Below are positions 17,599-26,679 of a stretch of DNA of 57,472 nucleotides, piece after piece. Source of the DNA: CAIOZA01 sp964464375 (GTDB lineage Bacteria; Bacteroidota; Ignavibacteria; Kapaibacteriales; UBA2268); contig CAYXFU010000022.1 in assembly GCA_964464375.1 (NCBI GenBank), positions 1 to 57,472 of the forward strand, given 5' to 3'. Position 1 is the stretch's first letter. Every line of letters begins with the position of its first letter. A program made the translations under genes and the position numbers. The notes below the pieces were generated by a model that worked only from the letters and a program-made list of their open reading frames with translations, was not told the origin of the DNA and made no database searches.

Positions 17599-19374
17599 CT
17601 AGAAATCTTCTTCATCGATCTTTTCAACAGCCTTTAAACCTTTTGTGCTTAATAGCCTTGAGAAAAGTCCATTCTGCATGTCCTCATCGATTATATTGAG
17701 CGTAAACACACCTTCAAAACTCGCATCTGCTGTTTTGAATAAATTGATTCTTTGAATATTTATTTGACCTATCGCCATTGTAATATCATTTAACATACCG
17801 GGTCTGTCGTCTCCAATTATCCTGAATCTAACTTCTTTATGTTCTCTGATAAATTTCTTTTCTCCAATAACCCTGCTATTCGTTTTAAAATAATCATAAA
17901 GCTTAACAACAGCCTGGAATGTTACAACGAATTCTTTCCAGCTTTCGTCCGGATTACTGTTTGGAGAAGATATTATTTCAACAATATCATTATTCTGAAG
18001 TTCGTATTTGAGACTCTTAATTTCGCCATTGACCTTGGTAGAGATACAATGAAATGCTAAATCATCAGAGATTCGGAAGGCAAGATCCAGTGCGGTTGAC
18101 CTTTGGGGAAGGGTATAATCACTTCGGTCAGGTGTGAACACAGTAATATAATCACTATCCAAATTCATACGGATTGTGCCCCAAATTTTCTGAATAGCGT
18201 CTTCTTCGCCTTCATTCACAACTTCCTGCATCCATCTGATCCATTCATTCAAATCGCTCTTTTTGAAGTTTAAATTTTTATTCGCTTCTTTAATGGATAA
18301 AAGTCCTATCATACCCTGCTCAACCAGCTGATCCATCTCTTCAGTGCGAATAATTACTTCCACGAGCTTACGGTTAGGACCAAAATGAGATGAATGAATG
18401 GCTCTGTAAAAATTAATCTTTGGCTTAGAGAAATAATCTTCGAACGAACGGACCGGACCGAATAAATTTGCAATTATTCCATAGGCTTTATAACATTCTG
18501 AATAATCATTGGTCATAAGTTTGATTACAACAGAATAGAAATTATCAATTTCATTAATTGAACGTCCATTTTCTATCATTTTGTAAATCTCATAAACATG
18601 CTTATGCTCTAATGCTAGCGCATGATCAACGTTCTTTTCTGCCAATGTCAGCTCAATTTGATTCTCAAGATTTGAAATGATAGCAATGAATTCTTTCTGT
18701 TTACTTTCCAGTGCACTCTTTATCAATTCATAATTTCGGCGATCTGCAAAATAAAGTGATAAATCTTCGAGTTTACGTTTAATCTTGATTAATCCAAGGC
18801 GTTGTGCAAATGGAGTATAGAAATTCAATGTTTCCTGTCCAATTACTATTTGTTTCCGCTCTGGCAAATGATGCAAAGTACGCAGGTTATCTAAGCGGTC
18901 TGCCAACTTTATAAGTATTACTCTTACATCCTTAATCAGAGATTCAAAGAGTTTGCTGTAAGTAGCTGCTTTATCTAATTTTCTGGTGTATTCACCTTTA
19001 ATCTTAGTAACACCTTCTACAATATCAGCAATTTCTTCATTGAAGAAAGTCTTAATTGTTTCTCTGGTTATAGATGGTCTGTCCTCGATAACATCATGAA
19101 GTAATGCGGCAACAATTGAATAATTATCAGCATAATTCATTTCCTGCATCAAATTCAAAGCTACTTTAAAAGGATGAGTATAATAGGGATCGCCCGATGA
19201 TCTTTTTATTTCGGCAAATTCATCCACACAGAAATAAAAAGCCCTGGTAATCAGTTCTTCATCAAAATCTTTTATAATTTTTCGGCATTCATCTAAAAGC
19301 AACTTCAAGTCAGCCTTAGGATTTACACCGTAAGGACAACTTTTTTCCAGTTCCAGCTCGTATAGCCTGATCAT
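17599..19374 (-). CDS. RelA/SpoT homologue with HD, degenerate synthetase, TGS and ACT domains
   Basis: The 591-residue protein has the order HD hydrolase (about 45-170), synthetase-like region (about 245-345), TGS (about 405-470) and ACT (about 515-590). It lacks the longer helical/zinc-finger region between TGS and ACT. Hydrolase residues are kept: His67, His93-Asp94 (LLHDVIED) and KLADRLDN (156-163). Synthetase residues are not. The catalytic Asp of 'YDL.A.R' is Tyr280 (NFYSVVIKL), the Arg of 'RPKH' is Glu256 (EHKH), and NGYQSLH reads NFYRAIH (321-327), although the Glu of VEVIIRT (339) remains. By family knowledge this predicts a (p)ppGpp hydrolase without synthesis. Confidence 0.85.
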   Translation of the reverse strand: MIRLYELELEKSCPYGVNPKADLKLLLDECRKIIKDFDEELITRAFYFCVDEFAEIKRSSGDPYYTHPFKVALNLMQEMNYADNYSIVAALLHDVIEDRPSITRETIKTFFNEEIADIVEGVTKIKGEYTRKLDKAATYSKLFESLIKDVRVILIKLADRLDNLRTLHHLPERKQIVIGQETLNFYTPFAQRLGLIKIKRKLEDLSLYFADRRNYELIKSALESKQKEFIAIISNLENQIELTLAEKNVDHALALEHKHVYEIYKMIENGRSINEIDNFYSVVIKLMTNDYSECYKAYGIIANLFGPVRSFEDYFSKPKINFYRAIHSSHFGPNRKLVEVIIRTEEMDQLVEQGMIGLLSIKEANKNLNFKKSDLNEWIRWMQEVVNEGEEDAIQKIWGTIRMNLDSDYITVFTPDRSDYTLPQRSTALDLAFRISDDLAFHCISTKVNGEIKSLKYELQNNDIVEIISSPNSNPDESWKEFVVTFQAVVKLYDYFKTNSRVIGEKKFIREHKEVRFRIIGDDRPGMLNDITMAIGQINIQRINLFKTADASFEGVFTLNIIDEDMQNGLFSRLLSTKGLKAVEKIDEEDF

Positions 19375-19486
19375 AAATTTTCTTTAATCGTCATTATTAT
19401 TTTGTGAATATTAAAAAAAATTAACTTAATATCAAAATTTTGAATAATTTTAATAAAATGTTTATCACATATTTCTTTATTTTATT

Positions 19487-20554
19487 ATGAATAGAAGAGA
19501 AGTAATTAAATCAATTTCATTGGGTGTCGCCGTTACCCAACTACCAATTTTTTCAAATTCAATCGCTTTAGCAGGAATTAGTCAGGCAAAGAATTCTCTG
19601 ATAAAGGCTAATCCCCTTAAACAGGGTGATACAATCGGAGTTATTGCTCCCGGTTCAGCAGTATCGAGCCCTGATGATTTTATTTTAGTGAAGGAATTGA
19701 CCGATTATCTTGGTCTCAAATTTAAATTTGCTAAAAATGTAGCCAAAGGATCCGGCTATAAGACAAGAACTATCAGCGAAAGAACAGATGATATTCACGA
19801 GATGTTTACCGATTCTTCAATAGCAGGAATCATCTGTATTCGTGGCGGCTATGGTGCCGCACAGTTGCTAGACAAAATTGATTATTCTCTAATTAAAAAT
19901 AATCCAAAAATATTTGTTGGGTATAGTGACATAACTTCTCTCCATCTTGCTATTCACAAGATGACAGGATTAGTGACATTTCATGGTCCAATGCTTTTAG
20001 CTAATTTCCCGCAGTTAACAATTGATAATTTTAAACGAACATTATTCTCAGCTGAACCTGTGGGTATTATTAAGAATCCCGAAAATAGAACACCTGTCAG
20101 GTCTGCATATCCGGTCAGAACAATTAAAAGCGGAATTGCTAAAGGGGGCTTGATCGGTGGCAACCTTACATTAGTTTGCTCACTTATGGGAACAAAGTAC
20201 GAAATAGACACAAAAGGAAAAATCTTGTTTATAGAAGATGTTGACGAAGAGCCTTACAAGATTGACAGAATGCTGACTCATCTCAAAACAGCAGGCAAAC
20301 TTCAGGAATCTGCAGCGATTGTCTTTGGGAATTGCAGTGACTGTTCAAGTTCATCTAAGCTTAAACCATCGCTATCATGGGACTATTCCCTCGCAGAGGT
20401 TATTGATAATGCCTTTGGAGATTTGAAACAACCATCATTCTACGGCTTGACCTTTGGTCATTCTTCAACTCAGTTTACGATACCTTATGGAATTGAAGCA
20501 GAATTGAATGCGGATGATTGTTCACTTAATTTAATTGAATCACATTTAACCTAA
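19487..20554 (+). CDS. LD-carboxypeptidase, S66 family, with Tat-like signal
   Basis: S66 serine peptidases remove the terminal D-amino acid from L,D-linked muropeptides during cell-wall recycling; the MccF branch cleaves microcin-type adenylates. The 355 residues contain the family motifs GDTIGVIAPGSA, RGGYGAAQLL (119-128) and the nucleophile Ser147 in VGYSDITSL, with GGLIGGNLTLVCSLMGT and IEDVDEEPYKIDRML later. The N-terminus MNRREVIKSISLGVAV has an Arg pair before a hydrophobic stretch, as in Tat signals, so export to the periplasm is likely. Classical LdcA is cytoplasmic, so this is an exported variant. It is divergent from the RSH gene. Confidence 0.88.
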   Translation: MNRREVIKSISLGVAVTQLPIFSNSIALAGISQAKNSLIKANPLKQGDTIGVIAPGSAVSSPDDFILVKELTDYLGLKFKFAKNVAKGSGYKTRTISERTDDIHEMFTDSSIAGIICIRGGYGAAQLLDKIDYSLIKNNPKIFVGYSDITSLHLAIHKMTGLVTFHGPMLLANFPQLTIDNFKRTLFSAEPVGIIKNPENRTPVRSAYPVRTIKSGIAKGGLIGGNLTLVCSLMGTKYEIDTKGKILFIEDVDEEPYKIDRMLTHLKTAGKLQESAAIVFGNCSDCSSSSKLKPSLSWDYSLAEVIDNAFGDLKQPSFYGLTFGHSSTQFTIPYGIEAELNADDCSLNLIESHLT

Positions 20555-20579
20555 ATTGTGCATTTGAACCTTATCCATA

Positions 20580-20700
20580 CTTTGAAAACAGTGTTCAGTC
20601 GTGTCATTCCCTTGCATACGGGTACCGAAGGTGCCTAGGAAAGCGAATCAACTGTATTGTCATTTCGAACGTAGTGAGAAATCTCATTTCAGATTGTAAT
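20580..20700. repeat. Repeat modules between convergent genes
   Basis: The stretch contains a 'GTGTCATTCCCTTGCATACG' module and TGTCATTTCGAACGTAGTGA followed by GAAATCTC. These are diverged members of the ATTCC/GGAAT family also found at 2116-2479 and 2985-3075. No gene is seen. Confidence 0.6.
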
Positions 20701-20707
20701 TTCTACT

Positions 20708-21991
20708 TTACAGCTTCACAAACTTCCCAACTCTATCCCCAATTCTCACAAAATACATGCCCGGAGCCAAACCAGAAACATCGATTCTTATTGTAGTGGC
20801 GGGTTCTAAACCCGCCCGAACGAATGACACTGTCTGCCCAAGCACATCATATATCCTCACATCGCTTTGTAAGGGTGAAGGACCGTTCGCCCCTACGGAG
20901 ATTTCTATGAAATCGGAGGCGGGATTGGGAAATATCATTTGTGTTTCATCCCTGTCAATAAAATTCTCCTCGATTCCATTTATCCCTTGCAAGCCGTCTT
21001 CGTTGTAAACAACAAGACTTGTAGTCGGATTAACATAACCATGAACTACAAAAAACCATTTATTATTATATTTATCCACAACAGTTTCATATACATTATT
21101 AATATTTCCGTCATCGAATGAATGTTTTATATAATGAAATCCTAAACTGTCATATTTTGCTAATCCAGCCTCTGTAGCAACCCATATATTGTTTTTTTTG
21201 TCTATAGTAATTGTAAGTACATAATTTTTTAAAATATTAGAATTAGATGTATCTATAAGCTTCCATTTGCTTTCTTTCAATATTAATAATCCAATTGGTG
21301 TTCCAAAATACTTGGAACCATCAGGAGCAAAACAAATAGATAAGACAATAGAATCATAAGGACTTTTATTCTCTTTGAAAATAGTCTGCCAATTTTTACC
21401 ATCAAATTTTACAACACCCTTTCTTGTAGAGAACCAAAATGAACCATCAAAATCTTGAGCCATAGTATAAACAATACTATCCAATAGTCCGGAATTTGAT
21501 TTATCGAATACTTGCCAATCAGAAGAACCATTAAATTTAATATATCCATTGAAATTAATATATGTTCTAAACTTCATCCATAAATTATTTTCTTTGTCTA
21601 AAAATATTGGTTCAACATTGAGAAATGGAATTGATGAGTTCGTATCATTATAGTTATCCCAAACTGATCCATTAAACCTCACTAGCCCTTTAAATGAACC
21701 TAACCATTTATTGTCTTTTTGATCGACAATTATACCAGGAGATCCAATTATATTAATGCTATTATCTATTAATTTATAATTTTGCCATAAATATGTATCA
21801 GTTTTGAATGTACCTTGACTCCATGCTGATAACCAAATTTTTCCTGTAGAATCGACTGCTAAACTATGGATATCAAATCGAGGTAAAGGAGAATTCGTAT
21901 AATTCCAATACCTAAAGTCTAGTGCATTTGAAGAACAAATACATATAAAATATATTAATATGACTAACTTAATAAAATGTGCTTTTTTCAT
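20708..21991 (-). CDS. T9SS-secreted beta-propeller protein with palindromes in its sorting tail
   Basis: The 427-residue protein starts with a signal peptide (FIKLVILIYFICICSSNA). It then has at least five blades of the two-component-regulator-propeller type: DSTGKIWLSAW, DQKDNKWLGSFKGLVRFNG, DKENNLWMKF, DFDGSFWFSTRKGVVKFDG and DKKNNIWVATEAGLAKYD. It ends in a type A T9SS tail (FPNPASDFIEIS to GKFVKL). The tail is interrupted in frame by two palindrome-derived peptides: VGANGPSPLQ (20869-20896) and RAGLEPATT (20793-20817). The tail DNA is close to that of 55866-57317 while the cargo parts are unrelated. It is a secreted protein of unknown function; there is no kinase part. Confidence 0.85.
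   Translation of the reverse strand: MKKAHFIKLVILIYFICICSSNALDFRYWNYTNSPLPRFDIHSLAVDSTGKIWLSAWSQGTFKTDTYLWQNYKLIDNSINIIGSPGIIVDQKDNKWLGSFKGLVRFNGSVWDNYNDTNSSIPFLNVEPIFLDKENNLWMKFRTYINFNGYIKFNGSSDWQVFDKSNSGLLDSIVYTMAQDFDGSFWFSTRKGVVKFDGKNWQTIFKENKSPYDSIVLSICFAPDGSKYFGTPIGLLILKESKWKLIDTSNSNILKNYVLTITIDKKNNIWVATEAGLAKYDSLGFHYIKHSFDDGNINNVYETVVDKYNNKWFFVVHGYVNPTTSLVVYNEDGLQGINGIEENFIDRDETQMIFPNPASDFIEISVGANGPSPLQSDVRIYDVLGQTVSFVRAGLEPATTIRIDVSGLAPGMYFVRIGDRVGKFVKL
20798..20816. repeat. Coding palindrome, slot B of the T9SS tail
   Basis: GGCGGGTT and AACCCGCC flank a 3-nt loop. It is the same core as the intergenic module at 572-596. Read in frame on the minus strand it gives part of the peptide RAGLEPATT between GQTVSFV and RIDVS. 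Confidence 0.85.
20869..20896. repeat. Coding palindrome, slot A of the T9SS tail
   Basis: GTAAGGGTGAAGG and CCGTTCGCCCCTAC form an imperfect palindrome. On the minus strand it gives VGANGPSPLQ between EIS and VRIYDVLGQ. It matches the perfect version at 57135-57162. Confidence 0.85.
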
Positions 21992-22662
21992 TTGAATTTT
22001 TTCTGTTTAATTAAGAATCCTGTTAATGAGACATTCTAATCTTCTATTACATATTTACATACAAATATAATGATAAAACACAATTTAACACCAAAAGTTA
22101 CAAAAGAATCAGAAATAATATAATTGCATCGAAGATGCTGAATCTGAATAACCGCGGGTGAAACCCGTGGAGATGGAAAAGGCGACCCCACCCCAGCCCT
22201 ATCCGCGAGCGAGGAGGGTGTAATAAAAAATGCATTATTTGCATAAATTGCATGGTGTTTTTTGTATTTCTCTCCCGTCAGGGAGAACAGGTCGGTAGAA
22301 AATAGTTCATCGCTTGCTTTGTTCCGTCCCGTACGGGACGGCATTTTAGTGAATAGAGGATAGGGATGAGGGATGAGGGAATACAAATACAGAGATTCCA
22401 CACTTTGTTCCTAACGACAGCCAGACTGTATTTCACTTCGATATTCGATATTCAAAAAATGTTTTTTGGGACTATATCTTTCTACCGATCTGCTGTGCCT
22501 ACGGCACAAATACAAAGATTCCTGCATGCGCAGGGAAGACAGCCAAAGACAAGGACACGGCACGCCGTGTCCCTACAAAGATATCCAAGAAATAGGAGGC
22601 ATGTTTAAAAAAACAACCATTTTTCTTTACAAATGAATTCCGGTTTTAGCAATCCCCTTTTT
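21992..22662. repeat. Large repeat cluster without genes
   Basis: In order it holds: the GAAGATGCTGAATCTGAATA / ACCGCGGGTGAAACCCG module (22130-22175, also at 55610-55795 in variant form); a TGCA-rich module (22221-22270, compare 57359-57405); the palindrome TCTCCCGTCAGGGAGA (22271-22286) followed by an inverted ACTATTTTCTACC module (22283-22308); CCGTCCCGTACGGGACGG (22326-22343); an ATTCC module (22385-22420); a second TTCTACC module with TGTGCCTACGGCACA (22471-22508); ATTCCTGCATGCGCAGG (22519-22535); and GACACGGCACGCCGTGTCC (22554-22572). Open frames here are repeat-made. Confidence 0.8.
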
Positions 22663-25600
22663 TTACTTAATTATTGTACAATTCCTTACTACTTGATTCC
22701 CGCCACATTCAGCAACAATCCAATAAATTCCCTGAGCTAATCCTTCACAATCAAATGTAATTTCTTTCTGTGAATTATCAATATAACCTCCGAATATCTC
22801 CTTGATGAACCTGCCAGAATTATCAGAAAGAAACATATTAACATTACAGGTATTATCTGCGGATGCACTTAAAGTAACAGTATTATTCTCTGATCTGATT
22901 AATTCGATTTTCAAATTATCTTTTTGGGTGACCGGAGAAATTGATACAGAATTAACAGTGTCAATTGTTAGCCTTGCTTCAAGACTGGTATCCGAACCGC
23001 AAGTGCCAATAACAATGCACCTATATAATCCTTCGTCATTCTTACTTGTAATCTCAATTTTGAAAATTGAATCAGTCGCGTTTTGAATTCGACTCTTATT
23101 CCTCTGCCATTCGTATGTCAGATTTACGCCTGATGTTGAAACACTGAACTGAGCTGTCTTACCGGCTTTTACGGTCTGGTCACCGGTAGCAGATAGTATT
23201 GCTGTTTTAGGAATAACGACAAGATTAAAAGAGCCACTAATTGTATCGGGTGAGCACTTGCCGGAAACGCGTACATCGTATTTACCAATGTCAGAAAGTG
23301 CAACTGCAGGAATTATCAACAAAGAATCTGTTGCATTCGTAATATTAACACCATTTTTCCTCCAGATAAATTTCAGGTCATGACCGGCGGCATTGACACT
23401 GAATTTAACAGGATCACCCTCGCAAATATTCAGATTATCAGGTTCTGAGACTATTTCTACGATAGATGGAGCAGAAACTATAGAGAAGGTTCCATTGGTA
23501 ATACTCATTATTCCGGATTGATGGTAAACTCTGACTAGATATTCATTACCTGACTGAATTTTTTGTGGGATTTTCCATTCATATTCTAAACCTGTAACAT
23601 CCTTAATAATTGATTGCCAGGTAGCTCCTGCATCGGAAGAATAGTCGATATTGAATTTCGGTGAGGTCTCCGAAAAATCAACAGCAGACCAGGTCATTTT
23701 CATTTTTGACCCAGCACAGTACTCCTCACCTTTTAAAGGATTAGATAATAGGAGTTCCTTGAATGTATATTTATAAACGAAACCGTCCTTTGTTCCACCA
23801 ATTACATTCTGAATTGCTGGATTGTTTGCAGGAAAGTTCTTTGATAGAGTATAGCCTGTTATATAAATATCACCGTAGCTGTCAATAGTGATGCTTTTAC
23901 CTGCATCGTCTAGAGATCCTCCGGCAACTGTGGACATTGCAACTGCTGTGCCTAATGGGTCGAACTCACAAAGAATAATATCCTTTCCTCCACTTAGCTT
24001 TGGTTTTGAGGGATCATTCACTATCGGAAAATCTGAAGATCCTGTGTAACCGGTTACGAAAATCGAATTTCGACCTGTATGCCGAGCTAAGGACAAAAAT
24101 GAATCATCATTATTTCCACCATAGTAAGTTGAAAAAATCAGCCTATTGCAAGTTTTGTCAAACTTAGTAATGAAGCAGTCCCAAACACCTTTAAATTTTG
24201 ATTCGATTGCACCAACAGACAACGGAAAAGCCGTTTCTTCCGATGTAGGATTGGGAGCGGCTATATTGGAATTAGTATGTCCTGCAATATAAAAACTGCC
24301 ATCTTTATCCAGAAGCACTGTATTGATATAATCATCTTTTGCTCCACCAAAAAAGCCTGAAAATTCACAGAAAGCTCCGCTGGTGCCAATTTTAGCAATA
24401 AATCCATCCCAACCTCCATTGTAATACCTATCCCAAACTCTGTTTGATCCGGAGTTTGGTGTAGTATAGAATCTGGAATTGTCGGTTATGCCGCATGCTA
24501 TAACAGTTGCCTGTGACTCATCGACAGCAATTGCAGTTCCTCTGTCGAGCCCTGCAGTAGTCATAATTGCAGAATATACAACAGAAGAACCCGATGGAGA
24601 TATTTTAGTAATGAAAGCTTCTTCCCTGCCCTTGTTGCCATCAATATTATAAACAACAGAACTAGGAAAAGTTGGAGAAAAAGTGCCACCGGTAACATAT
24701 ACAGCACCTGATTCACCGACACCCATTGCAAGTATATAGTCATCGCCCTCACCACCGAGGTATGTAGAATAGAAAATCTTGCTGCCATCTGCGCTAAGCT
24801 TTGTTATAAATGCATCCTTTTTTCCATTTATCAGTGAACTGACTCCAGATTGTGTAGGGTAATTAGCTGAATTTGTTTCGCCGGCAATGTATATATTGCC
24901 ATTGAGATCGACACCCATTGTGTTGGCAATATCATCACCTGTCCCACCAATAAATGTTGAGAAGATGATTTTTCTCTCATTCCCAGTGAGCTGTATTTTA
25001 GTTATAAAAGCATCTTTCTCGCTGTAATAACTTGTATCATAAGCTCCGGTTGTTGCAGGAAAATCAGGGGAATTTGTCCAACCGGTTACTATCAGATTGT
25101 TGCCCTTGTCAATTACTGATGATGTAATTTCGTCTTCTGCAGATCCACCAAGGTAAGTCGCGTAAATTTTGGGATCAATAATTAATGCAAAATTTTTGTC
25201 ATAATTCCCAAGTTTAAATGAGATGGAACCAGATGCGCGAACAAACTGACACTGGATATTTCTGTTTTTACCATCAATCACCTGAAACGCATAAATCTTT
25301 CCTGTAGAAAGAGTTCCAAATCTTGTAGTCAATTCAATTTTATCTCCGTCATCCGATAAATTGATATGATCCTGTCCATTAAATCGAAATTTTATTGATT
25401 CCGGATTTGCCCCCGGGTGCACAATAAAGTCATAGCGTGGCTGATTATCTTCGATAGTTAAAATTGCATCGATATCTTTGTACAGATTATTTACTTTGAG
25501 CTTAGAGTAGGAATTTGTCAATTTCCATTTGCTTTTATCATTGCCAATGAATGTATTGATTTTTGAGATTGGATTTTCCGGGATAATCGTTTTAAAACTA

Positions 25601-25914
25601 TTTTTTGTCTTCAAAAAAGACATTCCAATTACATGACCAGTTCTTTTTTCTTTCTGAATATTTTCAGAATTATTTGGAGAGAAGATGGTTTCCTGAGATT
25701 TGTCCGGCTTTGATTTAATGAAGTTATCAATAGTAAAACCATCTTTATTAATCCAGAAATTTAATCCATTCATCTGTGCAAGAAATTTAACGGATGAATT
25801 CCATTTTCCTGTATTTGGGATAAAGCCGGATGGGTTTGTCTGAGAAAATGAAAGATTGGGAAAAATAAATATAAAGATGACAAACAATAACGAAAGAAGT
25901 ATATTCTTTTTCAT
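22663..25914 (-). CDS. T9SS-secreted SBBP-repeat protein with Ig-like domains
   Basis: This 1083-residue secreted protein has a signal peptide (ILLSLLFVIFIFIFPNLSFS) and an N-terminal domain of the type found before SBBP propellers (GFIPNTGKWNSSVKFLAQMNGLNFWI). It has many SBBP beta-propeller repeats of the form 'YSTYLGGEGDDYILAMGV..G..YVTGGT' from about 250 to 740, and an all-beta region near 750-840. Two Ig-like domains with Trp/Cys cores follow (about 840-1000; FIWRKNGVNI, YEWQRNKSRI, GLYRCIV). The T9SS tail is VNMFLSDNSGRFIKEIFGG to GNQVVRNCTIIK. Its tail carries no palindrome. It is probably a surface or adhesive protein; the ligand is unknown. Confidence 0.85.
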   Translation of the reverse strand: MKKNILLSLLFVIFIFIFPNLSFSQTNPSGFIPNTGKWNSSVKFLAQMNGLNFWINKDGFTIDNFIKSKPDKSQETIFSPNNSENIQKEKRTGHVIGMSFLKTKNSFKTIIPENPISKINTFIGNDKSKWKLTNSYSKLKVNNLYKDIDAILTIEDNQPRYDFIVHPGANPESIKFRFNGQDHINLSDDGDKIELTTRFGTLSTGKIYAFQVIDGKNRNIQCQFVRASGSISFKLGNYDKNFALIIDPKIYATYLGGSAEDEITSSVIDKGNNLIVTGWTNSPDFPATTGAYDTSYYSEKDAFITKIQLTGNERKIIFSTFIGGTGDDIANTMGVDLNGNIYIAGETNSANYPTQSGVSSLINGKKDAFITKLSADGSKIFYSTYLGGEGDDYILAMGVGESGAVYVTGGTFSPTFPSSVVYNIDGNKGREEAFITKISPSGSSVVYSAIMTTAGLDRGTAIAVDESQATVIACGITDNSRFYTTPNSGSNRVWDRYYNGGWDGFIAKIGTSGAFCEFSGFFGGAKDDYINTVLLDKDGSFYIAGHTNSNIAAPNPTSEETAFPLSVGAIESKFKGVWDCFITKFDKTCNRLIFSTYYGGNNDDSFLSLARHTGRNSIFVTGYTGSSDFPIVNDPSKPKLSGGKDIILCEFDPLGTAVAMSTVAGGSLDDAGKSITIDSYGDIYITGYTLSKNFPANNPAIQNVIGGTKDGFVYKYTFKELLLSNPLKGEEYCAGSKMKMTWSAVDFSETSPKFNIDYSSDAGATWQSIIKDVTGLEYEWKIPQKIQSGNEYLVRVYHQSGIMSITNGTFSIVSAPSIVEIVSEPDNLNICEGDPVKFSVNAAGHDLKFIWRKNGVNITNATDSLLIIPAVALSDIGKYDVRVSGKCSPDTISGSFNLVVIPKTAILSATGDQTVKAGKTAQFSVSTSGVNLTYEWQRNKSRIQNATDSIFKIEITSKNDEGLYRCIVIGTCGSDTSLEARLTIDTVNSVSISPVTQKDNLKIELIRSENNTVTLSASADNTCNVNMFLSDNSGRFIKEIFGGYIDNSQKEITFDCEGLAQGIYWIVAECGGNQVVRNCTIIK

Positions 25915-25997
25915 CAGGTACTCCTAAGCAACAATTTTTTATCAAATAGTGTTCTAATTGCAATTTAACTAATTAATAGAAAATTCTATGGAATAAA

Positions 25998-26038
25998 AGA
26001 AAAAAAGGTGAACATGACTTCAAAATTCATGTTCACCG
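25998..26038 (-). terminator. Strong terminator after the outer-membrane protein gene
   Basis: On the minus strand GGTGAACATGA and TCATGTTCACC form a perfect 11-bp stem around a 9-nt loop (26007-26037), followed by TTTTTTTCTTTT. It ends the gene at 26066-26578. Confidence 0.9.
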
Positions 26039-26065
26039 TATGTTATATTCTAAAGATATTGGTTA

Positions 26066-26578
26066 TCAGGGGTAGAATCTGATTCCGGCTGCAGCATCCA
26101 GATTTACTCCAAAAGCCGGTGAAATACCAATCAGTGGGCCCAGTTCAAAGAAAATTTCGATTGGCGATCTTTTGGGTATTATATTGATACCGAATACAAC
26201 TCTACCGGCAAATCCGACAGAATGGGTGTCATCCCAATAATAAAACTTATCGTGCTTGTCGCCCCACCAGAATCCACCATGACTTTGTCCGAAACCGAGG
26301 ACGATACCCGGACCTGCGTACATTTTTACAACTCGTGAGTTGAAGGCATCGAAGTGCCAGAGATAATCACCACCTAACCGGATGTTTCCAAAGTATGAAG
26401 AGCCGATTGAAGCAGTGAATGCATTTTCGTTATTTGTCCAGTACTTGATTGTTGCACCGGTTGGATCTCCAAGAATAAGTCCAAAGCCAAAACTGTTGCC
26501 TCTTGGACCCTGTGCGAATAGATTCGATGCCGAAATAATAAGAAACAGAGAGAGCAGTGATAATTTAATATATTTCAT
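26066..26578 (-). CDS. Small outer-membrane beta-barrel-like protein
   Basis: The protein has 170 residues, with a clear signal peptide (YIKLSLLSLFLIISASNLFAQ). The rest is a glycine- and aromatic-rich alternating sequence (FGFGLILGDPTGATIKYW, AFTASIGSSYFGNIRLGGDYLW, AGRVVFGINIIP, EIFFELGPLIG, AAAGIRFYP) typical of a small 8-stranded barrel. The 'LGDPTGATIKYW' start and conserved 'IFFELGP' resemble DUF3996-type proteins. A hydrophilic HGGFWWGDKHDKFYYWDD loop is rich in His and Asp and could bind metal (inference). It is a single gene between its own terminator and an unrelated operon. Confidence 0.7.
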   Translation of the reverse strand: MKYIKLSLLSLFLIISASNLFAQGPRGNSFGFGLILGDPTGATIKYWTNNENAFTASIGSSYFGNIRLGGDYLWHFDAFNSRVVKMYAGPGIVLGFGQSHGGFWWGDKHDKFYYWDDTHSVGFAGRVVFGINIIPKRSPIEIFFELGPLIGISPAFGVNLDAAAGIRFYP

Positions 26579-26679
26579 ATAATTTACCTGAATGAATAAA
26601 CCTCATAATTAGAAATGACGTAATTGGCAAAATGTTAACGTGGATTGAAAAATAATAAACGAAGGGGGAAAAAAATAAG

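Noticed and set aside
20708..21991. Two-component sensor kinase because of the propeller repeats
   Set aside because: There is no transmembrane helix, kinase or DNA-binding domain after the propeller; it ends in a T9SS tail.
22036..22608. Two open frames (22036-22401 minus, 22366-22608 plus)
   Set aside because: Both are built from the repeat modules of the 21992-22662 cluster and lack ribosome sites or family resemblance.
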